Positions 12,700-22,400 of a DNA stretch of 64,000 bases are shown here, piece after piece. The translations under genes and the position numbers were made by a program. Each line of letters starts with the position of its first letter. The first letter of the stretch is position 1. This DNA comes from Cucumis sativus. Its lineage: Eukaryota; Streptophyta; Magnoliopsida; Cucurbitales; Cucurbitaceae. Below the pieces are notes generated by a model. The model searched no databases and had not been told where the DNA came from. It worked only from the letters and a program-made list of their open reading frames with translations. The stretch is taken from positions 1,426,001 to 1,490,000 of the forward strand of contig NC_026656.2 in NCBI RefSeq assembly GCF_000004075.3, written 5' to 3'.

Positions 12700-13230
12700 A
12701 GAAAAAACAACAAACAAGAAACAGGCCAATCCTTATTAACCCGATATTTGGAAACGTTAATGATTAAGTGGAAATGAGAGTGTGTGTAGATGAACCTGAT
12801 ATGGAGAAACAGGGCAGAAAAGGCAAGAAGACAGATGCAAAAGGAGGGAAAAAGAAATCCCAGTGATGAGAGACAGCACTGGATAGGCTGTAGCTTAATG
12901 AAGGGATATGGAATCTTTACAATATGCTGCTGCCTGTCAATAGAAAAAAGAAAAATAAATAAGTGAGAAATCATATCAGTCTATTCTGTCGCAGTCTTCA
13001 TCTTATGCTAATGGTCACACAGAAAACTTCAATTATGTATTTATATTTTTTTCTTTTCAGACTTGTACGTACCTCACGGCTTATGACTCACTTGGCTGCT
13101 TGCCTGCTTCCTCCAGCAAAAGCTGCCATTGTTTTTCTTCCATCTGACTGCCTCTCACTTATGAAAGCTTGATAAATACTTAAGCCCTCCAGGTAGTAGT
13201 GGCTCTAGTCTAGTTAGTAGTACCTTCCTT
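12700..13230. other. GC-richer island with splice-like signals, gene unknown
   Basis: Base composition is clearly less AT-rich than its surroundings. On the minus strand an ATG at 13125-13123 opens MAAFAGGSRQAA, followed by a consensus GTGAGT donor near 13089, and a pyrimidine-rich CAG acceptor near 12937 opens a frame to 12681. The joined peptide has no family that I recognise and its second half is hydrophobic and low-complexity. It may be a noncoding transcript, an old gene relic, or part of the regulatory DNA of the MYB gene 1.6 kb away. Confidence 0.3.
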
Positions 13231-13924
13231 CACATGACCGACAATAATAATAAAAATGAAAAAGGCTCTAAAATTTCATTGTCGTTCTTGACATTTTCTT
13301 TTTTCAAAAAAGAAAATGTTATTTTTACTTATTCTCATTGTCGTCTTTATTATTTTTCTTTTTAATCTTCAAATTTTAGAAAGAACTTTCCCCGCCATCA
13401 GTCACCAAACTTGAAATACAAAGTCCATCCGATGTGATATAAAAGAATTTGAAGGGTGAGCTAATATCCGGTGATCATTGTCAATCAACCGCCGACCACC
13501 ACCAATCAATTTATTTTTTTTTTTAACAAAAACATTTTAGTATATATATAACAAACAAAAAAACTTGTATATACAAATATTTCAAAATAAAATTTTAAAC
13601 CAAAAGAAGTTTTTTTTTTTCTAAAGTGTTCAAATAAAAATAAAATTTTGAAAAACTCTTTTCTAAGTCATTTAAAATACACTTTCTTATGCTTTTTTTT
13701 TCTTTGCAAAATTATTTTTATGTACTTGTTAATAGTCATATATGGAGAATGTACTTAAATTTATTAAATGAACAATTTAATTAACAAAGATTAAATCACA
13801 TATTAATTTCTAAGTCATTTAAAGTGTTCTATAAAACAAAATATTAAAAATATTCATGTAAAAACAAACTCAAGTTTATCCGTTTTGTCTGGGTGTATAT
13901 ACCAATAATTCTCATTTCTCATTA

Positions 13925-13955
<31 letters not shown>

Positions 13956-14194
13956 CCCCAAAAAAAAAAAAATCACGTCATTCTAACCGGAAACCAAACA
14001 ATGAGAAATAATAAAGCTTTTGTCCCATTTCCAACTTTCAAGTAAAAACTAAAAGTTAGAAGTAAACCAAGAAAAGGGGGAAAAATAAACAAAACAAACA
14101 GCCATTCTTTTATTATTTATTAAAAAAGCCCTATTCCCATCCACATATGAACAATCATTGCGCTTATTTATCCCCTCACAAATCTTTGGTTCGA
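13231..14194. other. AT-rich spacer before the MYB gene
   Basis: No coding exon found. Apart from the poly(C)/poly(A) tract at 13928-13972 it holds long A/T runs and simple repeats only. Confidence 0.5.
13928..13972. repeat. Poly(C) tract abutting poly(A)
   Basis: 26 C residues (13928-13953), one T, five C (13955-13959), then 13 A (13960-13972). Long C/G homopolymers are rare in AT-rich plant DNA. Exact length should be treated as uncertain because such runs are prone to sequencing and assembly error. Confidence 0.9.
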
Positions 14195-14385
14195 AATATC
14201 CCTGTTAGAAACATTCTTGAATCCAAAAACTACAAAACTTTTGGATACTGGATCATAACTTGTTATAGGTTCAATTCACGGTGGTCACTCGTCTAGGATT
14301 AAATATTCCACTATTTTCCTAACACCAGATATTAGTTGAGGTGTGTAAGCTGCCCCGACGCTCACTGATAAAGTTACGGAACAAA
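14195..14385 (+). mobile_element. Degenerate tRNA-derived SINE-like element
   Basis: A pol III B-box-like GGTTCAATTCAC at 14269-14280 is followed by GTGGTCACTCGTCTAGG and, near the 3' side, GTTGAGGTGTGTAAGCTGCC then CCGACGCTCACTGATAAAG. This order resembles the 3' half of Au-type plant SINEs as I remember them. The 5' part with the A box is too decayed to mark. Family assignment is from memory and is tentative. Confidence 0.45.
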
Positions 14386-14676
14386 CTAGCTGTCTTTCAA
14401 AAACTCATGACAAAACCATTTTGTTTAATGAATAACTCTTGTCGATAAGGGCAATGGCCAAAATAGACTTCCCTCTTTTTTGTACTCTGAAAATATTATT
14501 ATTTTAGCAACTAGGCTCAATAATCTTTCTACCAAGAATGGAGAGAGAGTTACCTGTCTTGATTGAGAAGTAGGCAGATAAGCTTTTAGCAAACCAGGGC
14601 CCTCACGTCAATCCACCAGCGCAAAGAGAGTAATGATAATGCATGCATGACCCAACATTGCAACATTCTGCGGGTA

Positions 14677-14716
14677 ATATATGACAGTGCCGGGAGCCCA
14701 TTTTTCTGTCATATAT
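14677..14716. promoter_or_regulatory. Perfect 11-bp inverted repeat in the MYB promoter
   Basis: ATATATGACAG (14677-14687) and CTGTCATATAT (14706-14716) are exact reverse complements with an 18-nt loop. The element ends 79 bp before the MYB start codon. TGACAG is a TALE/KNOX-type core and each arm contains a TATATA-like run, so it could be a binding palindrome, a core promoter, or a leader hairpin depending on the transcription start. Confidence 0.6.
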
Positions 14717-14795
14717 ATGAAGAATACAATCATGCTAACCATCATTACACTCTGTAAGTTGTATTGTCACCAACCTGAAAAGAAGAAGAAAAGTG

Positions 14796-15846
14796 ATGGA
14801 GGAGAGTAAAGCGATGAAGCAACAGCCCAAGAAAAACTTGTGGAAACCAGAAGAAGATTTGATCCTCAGAAGCTATGTGGAAACTCATGGTGAAGGGAAT
14901 TGGGCGATTGTCTCCCAGGAATCAGGTAAAAGAAATTGAATCCAAAAATCTATAGATTAACTGATATAAAACGTGCACGCGACAGTAATACTATATAAGC
15001 TACAGTTCATCGTTCCCAGAACTCTATAGAACACAGTGGGACAAAGATGAACGAATTTTTAAAAAAATGCTGCATAAACATATCAGGAATTATAGTGTTC
15101 ACATCTGTGTGCGTGTGTGTGGGTGTTCCTCTCCCCATCTCTCAGGTTTGATGCGAGGAGCGAAAAGCTGCAGGCTGAGATGGAAGAATTACCTCCGGCC
15201 TAATATAAAACGTGGGGGGATGTCCAAAGAGGAAGAGGATCTAATTATCCGTATGCATAAACTTCTAGGCAACAGGTCAGTTTGTATTGCATTAACCTCT
15301 ACAAAACTTAATCATTACTTACAGTAAAGAGAGCAAACTTGCTGAATGTTTGGTTTCAACTCTGTTACTTCTTCCATCAGATGGTCATTGATTGCCGGTC
15401 GGCTTCCAGGTCGAACTGATAATGAGGTGAAGAACTACTGGAATACCCATTTAAACAAGAATGGCCTGCAGGATAAAAGAAAAGCCAATAACTCTAACAG
15501 CTGTAAGAAAAATGATGACAACAACAGCGATGATGGGAATAATAAGAAGCAAAAGAAAGTTATCAATCAGATTTATTATCCTCAACCACCAATTTGCAGT
15601 GACAACGGGACAGATTTGGCTCACGATATACAGAGAAGGAACCAGGAAGAGAACAGAGAAAAGCAAGATCCTTGGAATATGGATGACATAACAAGTTCTC
15701 ATTACAATATAAACTCACCAATGATACCTGCAAATAACACGACGTTTAATTTTGACGACGAGCCTTACTTTGACCACCTTGATCCCTTCTTCCTGTTTGA
15801 AGCATTTGGATGCAGTAGTGTTGATGCATCACTGGATAACATGTAA
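14796..15846 (+). CDS. MYB82: R2R3-MYB transcription factor, MYB82-like
   Basis: Exons 14796-14925, 15146-15275 and 15381-15846 join in phase to 241 aa; the 130-bp middle exon and both intron positions are typical of R2R3-MYB genes. R2 (about 14-63) opens [20 protein letters not shown] and R3 (about 67-114) ends WNTHLNK. A complete bHLH-interaction signature (D-L-x2-R-x3-L-x6-L-x3-R) runs from D75 to R94, as in partners of GL3/EGL3-type bHLHs. The repeat sequence is closest to Arabidopsis MYB82, which acts in trichome development. R2 has RGAKSC at 47-52 where most R2R3-MYBs have RCGKSC, so the first redox Cys is absent. The C-terminus is acidic and Asp/Phe-rich (about 205-241), a plausible activation region. 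It converges with the TBC gene. Family certain, orthology likely. Confidence 0.92.
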
Positions 15847-16427
15847 CTTGTGATTCATTAGAAACCCCACGCTCAGGTAGGCTTCTTATTGTCAAAATCC
15901 TTATTCTTTTCCAACCAGTAAGATGGTAAAATTGCACCAGCTCTGTTTAACATTCAGAACCATAGCTTCAAATTCCATGCAACCTTTTCCTGTACCTTTT
16001 GAGCAACTTTACACATTGTTATGTAGCAATCAGAACTGCATTTTCAAAAAACATCTTGGAATCTACCAAATTTTACAGCACGGAAGCCGAACACGGCTAT
16101 TATATTATAGATATCGTTATTTCTATTATATGTATTAAAAAAATAAACAAATAGTGGTACACGTTGGAGAACACAGAACGACTTATCCAGTTTAGGTGCA
16201 ATGCTTTAGTGCATTTCCTTGTGGAAGTTGACTGAACAAGAATATGAAAGCCTTCACATTAGATATCATTGAACATTCATATAATATGATGGATTGATAC
16301 CATGGAAAATCTAAAAAATCCACACTTTCCTGCCAAAATTAAGCTATACTTAACAGATATTCAATTCTCTATGTTCCAATGTATTGGACCAACAGGGCTT
16401 GTTAATCAACAAGGAATAGAGCGAATA
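15847..16427. other. Convergent 3' intergenic region
   Basis: 581 bp between the stop codons of the MYB gene (+) and the TBC gene (-). It should hold both 3'UTRs. AATAAAC at 16141-16147 could serve as a plus-strand polyadenylation signal. No additional gene seen. Confidence 0.5.
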
Positions 16428-19400
16428 TTACAAGACTTCATCTTGCTGAATGTAATATGAACCATCATCCAGTGGCAATGAGGGAGGGGTTCCAGGAGGG
16501 ATGTTAGCAGCCCCATTCTCTCCAGCACACACACACAAAGCCTCTGCATCCCTGATGGCAGCGTCAAGGTCAATGTGACCACTTAACTCATTAATAAACT
16601 TCAAGAGTGTGTCGAAGTCCATCTGCTCCCCCATTATCTTGTTACGATAGCGCTTCAAGACTGCAACACAAATGTACAGATGCAGATGTTCGGATGGATA
16701 ATGAGTCCACAATACCTCCCATAGGTGCATGACCTTTTCGTATGCAAATTCTCTGTCCATGAATAAAGAGCATATCAGCAAGATGATTAAGAGAAAAAAT
16801 GCATGATAAACTAATTCTCTATCAAAAGAAGTGTAGAAAATTGGGTAAAAATATAACCAATATTCCAGTCTTAAAAGAAAAAAATATGCAAAATACAGGT
16901 GACATGAGCCTGACCTTTTGAACTGTATGAGAACCCAACGGAAGCAAAAGAAGTAATTCAAGCAATCATGCTGGCTGAAGTAGTTGTGCAATGGGGTATC
17001 TAACAACTCTACCAGCTGCCAAAGATGTAGCAGAAGAAAATTAGGAAGGAAAATCATACCATATAAAGGTACCAAACATTGTAATGGGAGGTGGGAACCT
17101 TGGAAATTGCAAAAAGTTGGCAATGCATCCCAGTCTGGTCACGATTAAAGTTTGGTCCAAGGCGTTCCATTAGAGCAACAAAACACCAAAATGACTCTGA
17201 CTCATCGCCCATTACAAACAATATAGGTGAAAGGAAATCACTCATACCCTGTAAGTTATCACAGTAAAATCATCAAGAGTTAGTAAAGGAACAAAACACC
17301 AAAATGAATCTGACTCATTGCCCATTACAGAGAACACAGGTGAAAGGAAATCACCCATACCCTGTAAGTTATCACAGCAAAATGATCAAGAGTTAAATGT
17401 AGTTAAACCAATGGGATTTGACTCACATAATTCGCCAAAGCAATTTTAGTGCATCAAAAAAGGTGTACAAAAGGGGGAAAAAACTAAAGTGCAGCTTTCA
17501 TTTACTGACATATCAAAAATTGAATTAAAAAAACTATGAACATGGCGATAAATAGAAAAAAATACAACTTTCATGCATTACAATTTGATGATCATTGTTA
17601 AATGCACAACAAAAGTAAGCCTTCGTTAGCAATTAACCAGGACAAACTATTCGAAAGATACCATGGCTGTATGGGACCATTTAGAAAGTCTGATGGAACC
17701 TTTTTCTTCTTCTTTTTCATTATTAGGAAACACTTTAACCGATGAATGAAATATCCAAATAGTACAAAAGGGAGAACCTGATAAGGAGAATAACCAAAAA
17801 CCAACAATAAAAACAACATTGGTCAATTTGATGAAATTTTAACAACTTTTTTCAGAATTCTCCAAACTTGGCCCTCATGGAATAGTCTTATTCCCCTATG
17901 CTCGTATATTTATAGACATTGTAAATATATATATGTTTATATCAAATAACAACTTCGGTTGAGAAAAAATGAAAGAATACACAGACATACAAAAACCCTA
18001 CAAAAAGAGGAGACTCCCTTTACAAGAAGGAACTCCAACCATATGAAATAACACCTATAGAATAATTAAATAGAGGATAGAATTCAGAAAGCACCCAAGA
18101 CTTCAAACATCCTAGTTATATCCTTGCTGACATATAGAATTCATATCTAGATCAAACGACTTCATATGTAGATATAATATAGTTAGGCGGCAGCATAAAT
18201 TACAAAAACTTCAGGTATCCCTTAACTGACATTTAATTTCAAATAAAGTGCTCTTTCTGAGACACTAGTATTTGGTTGATGAAAAAGGTAAGATCAAGCA
18301 TAAGTAATATCCTTGATGCCTGAACTATAACTATTAGGCATAGGAAAAATGAAATACCTGACAATATCCAAGATCGAAGTTATAAAATGAGTAGGTCAAC
18401 AAAATATCATGAAGAAGCTTCACATTAGGGTTTTCATCTCCATCAAAGAACGAAAGTGATCGGTCCGTTCTCACCTTAGGAAAACATTATGATGAACTAT
18501 TTAGAAATGGAAAAAAAGAAGATAAAATTTATTTAATAACCAACTAAAGAAAACAAAGTATTTCCTTTCAATACACCTACCACATCCTTCTCAATAAGGC
18601 CTTTCCTTTCTTTAAATTTGGTAAATCTTTTTGCCTGCTCCGGGGATATACTCTGCAAAAAAGAAAAAACAAAAAAAAAGATAGTACGTAGATAAGCTTC
18701 ATTAAGTGGGTTGTGGAAAAATGGATGACTTCATTATTTACAAAGCTTTACCTCAAATAAATTTATCAAGAGAACCTATAGATACTTCCGTGGAAGAAAG
18801 GTTCCACAGCATAAAAGTTCAAAAAAGATTCACTTATATTTTTTGATAGATGGACTAGTCACTAGGCTGTCTTGAATGAATTATACAGTTCAGAGTTCTT
18901 TTTTCTCTGTAATCTCTATTGATGGGTTATGAAATACCTTTTTTTTGGATAATTGAGACAGATTTCATTTCAAAATATTAAAGGATGTAAAGAATCCCCT
19001 TCAATCTAATAAAAACGAGGTGTGTTAACAAAAGTCCCCAATCCAAATTGATCATAAATGAAGTAAGCAATCACTTTTCATTGGTTGGATAAAAAGAGAT
19101 TAGTGCTCAAAAGTACAAGAAATCCAAAAAAGGATACAAAACCATAATAGAAAAATAAATTAAAACAAAGAAACATAAAAGAATTATGAGAGCAACATAA
19201 AAGCATTTTCAGTTGGGACAAATATTATAGGCTCTTATTAGTACATCATGTGATGTAGGAAGTGTTTTTTATTTTTTTTGGTTCCTTTTTGTTTAGTTTA
19301 TTAATTAGTTGCATTGTTAGTTTTAGCTAATTCCTAGTTAAGTAGTATGTAGAATTTAGTTACGATCTTTGTTCTTTATCAAGCCTATCTGTAGCCACTT

Positions 19401-22400
19401 TTAGGCAGTAATTGAGAGCCACTACTTTCGGCCAAGTGAACACTTTGGATCGGCTCTCACGGAGGATATTGTCAATAGTGGCCCATCTTGTTGTACTCTC
19501 TAATAGGAGGAAGACTTGAATCAAGTTCTTTGAAGATATGAGTTCATGGCTTTCGTTTAGAACCTCTTCTTCCAGAAGTTAAGTTTTTTGCTTGCTTGTC
19601 ATAGGGCACCAGAGATTTTATATTTATTTATTTATTTCTAATTATTCAAATTCTTCAGCTAAAAATTATTTTTGGGCATAAAAAGCTAACTTTTATAATC
19701 TCTACCATCTAAAATTTAAAGTCACGTGGAGATAAAACTCATGTAGCCTTCTAGCTTCAGCAGTAAACCAAAAACAAATGTAGGAGAAGAGGAGAGGGTT
19801 TATGATAAACCTGCCACTGGTTCTTTATTGTCAAATACTCGGATCTTTTGATGGATTGAAGATATTCCCTCTCAGCATATGTGGAATTATAAGCATGGAA
19901 CCCCAACAAGAAAGCCCATACCTAGATTTTATTCATATTGTTGACAAGAAACAAAACTTCATTTCAAAAATAATAATAGTATTAAAAGAAAAGAGAACTT
20001 AGAAACAAAAATCTATGGAGGACCATGAAGCCCTTCAAATAGTTTGATCATAAACCAAGTTCGATTTGTACTACTGTAGTTAGAAGAAAAGAGAATACAC
20101 AAATTGTACACAGTACTTCACTAGCCCTATCAAAGACATACCTCTTTTCGTAAATTATGCTCTACACCCCCATAAAAGATTCTCTTTCTCAAAGATGTTG
20201 AATCCAGAACTCGTCCCTCAGCATCCAAGAAAGTGGCCCACTAAAAATATAAAAGGTAGTGTGGTCAAACATATATCCTGTTGCAAGTGCATGGATGCAA
20301 TGTAATTGATCTTGTATATATGGGTGCGTAAAGTATTCCATGAAAAAGCCAAATCATCCAAGGACAGTCTTGGAGTCCACTATTCTCAACGCTTTCTTAT
20401 GGCATAAAAGTTTACAAGCCATTAAGAGACAGTTTCCCTTTCGTACAAAAGAGAATTTAGGCGGAGTAATATTGACAAAGAACAAGACCACAATGATGTT
20501 AATTGTATTACTATATCATCTTTAACAAAAGAAAAAAAGAATGAAATACGTATTTACCTCTTCAGATCCGAGAGGTGGTTGCCGTGGCTTTCCCCACACT
20601 AAGGTCAACTTATCAAACTGCCAAAGATGCAAAAAGTGCATGATTCAAGATAAGTTTTACAGTGAAGTAAAGGAAAAAGAGAAAAAAGAATAAATGAAAT
20701 TACAGTGGAAATTACAGACGAAATCACCTGAATAGGATCCTGGACAACAGGACTATCATCTGTAACTTTTTCTAAATCATTGGATGATGTCTGAGGGGAA
20801 TCAAGAGAAGATTGATTTTGTATTCTCATCTCTGCCACACTAAAACCATTATTATGATTTTCACGGAATAATTGTGAAGTTGTTTCTCGTGCAAATTTGG
20901 TGACAAGAGAAAATTTTTCCAGAATTTGAATTGGGAGGTCACGTGCTGGATCTTGAGCCTTATGCCTTTGTTTCCCACCGTACCGAGAAATTCTGGATCT
21001 TTCGTCATGAGAATCTTCACCAGCCCTCCTTTCCGAATTTGATGGAGACACATCAACAGAAGCAGATGAAACAGCACTGGCTATCGAACCAGACCTTGGC
21101 AGCTCCAAAGAAGATAAAGTTCTCTAGATATGAAAATAAAGTGGATCAGTATCCTTGGATGATATGACAGTAGTAAAGCAATAATACAAGAAAGGAAATG
21201 CCGCTAAAAGGTTGAAAATCTGATGAGAACCAAAAGATTGACCTAGAGAAACAATCGTTGGAAATTGTCAATAAATGAGAAGGGTAACAAGTACCTGAAG
21301 AGGATTCTGAAAATCATTCACTAGAAATGTATTTGCATCTTCTTCAGACCTAAATATGTGTTGAAAATTAGAAAACTTGCAAATAGGATCCGACTAAGAG
21401 TGCAAATTTAATTTAATCATAGAAAGAAGCTCAAAATGAAAACAAAGGTGGGAGTGATTATAGCTAAATGGCATAAGGAAAAAAAATACAACTCCGGTCA
21501 AATTCCTCAAGATAAATCCTACAAATGAAACAGACGCCGAGGACAACATAACAAAGGAAAAACCAAACAAAAAAATTTGGGAAAACCAGCAGAGAAAAGC
21601 AGTAACAGAAAACGAAGGAAGATCAGCTGTAGAATCAAAGACTTTTAAGTGAAAAAACAAAGCCAGAACCTTCTGACTGCAACAGACAGAACAGAACCAT
21701 GTTACCAACCATCAACAACTTGCCAACCTTTCAAACTTTCCTCCTGGCACCAACATATAAAATCCTCTATTTTCAATGAGTGAAGGGTGAGAAAAGACAA
21801 TAAAAAGCTTAAAAGCCAACAACTGTGGTCATCTACAAGCACCCTACTCGAAAGAGTAAATACGTATACACACCAATTAGCATATGTCCATATGTTATCT
21901 ATTGTATGAAATCTTGGATGCCTAGTTCTTTAACCTTGTTGTGACTTTTTTCTGTTAATACAATGCTAATTATTAATAAACAAGCACCAATATGCATACA
22001 TTCATAGACTATGAGTTGTATGAACTTTTAGATTTAGCTTCATAGGTGCCATGTTTATGGGGCCCCCGAAGCTCTTTTATTGTCTAAATGGGGTTAGAGA
22101 TTCATATGGGAACCCAAAGCTTTTTGATGTAAAGTTATAAAAAGTATCCGTAGTCCCAACACTCATGGTTGGCATTCTTCTGGAACTTTTGGCCTGAGTT
22201 TGAGAATTCCTTGGATTAATATATCCAACACTTGGCTGAAAGTGTCCATAGCTGCTTTGAAGTTAAGAAATGGAAGACAAATCAGACCTTGGCTGGATAT
22301 TTGTGTTATAAATCTTTCCTTCGAAGCATTGTTTCCTTAGTTGTAGGAGTTGCATTATTACCCAATGGTGGTTCTGTCTTTGAACATTGGAATGCAAATA

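Noticed and set aside
12681-12974. 97-aa minus-strand hydrophobic frame
   Set aside because: Compositionally biased and unrecognised. Kept only as part of an unassigned island, not called as a gene.
15451-15702. Antisense frame across MYB exon 3
   Set aside because: Shadow of the MYB coding sequence; no independent homology.
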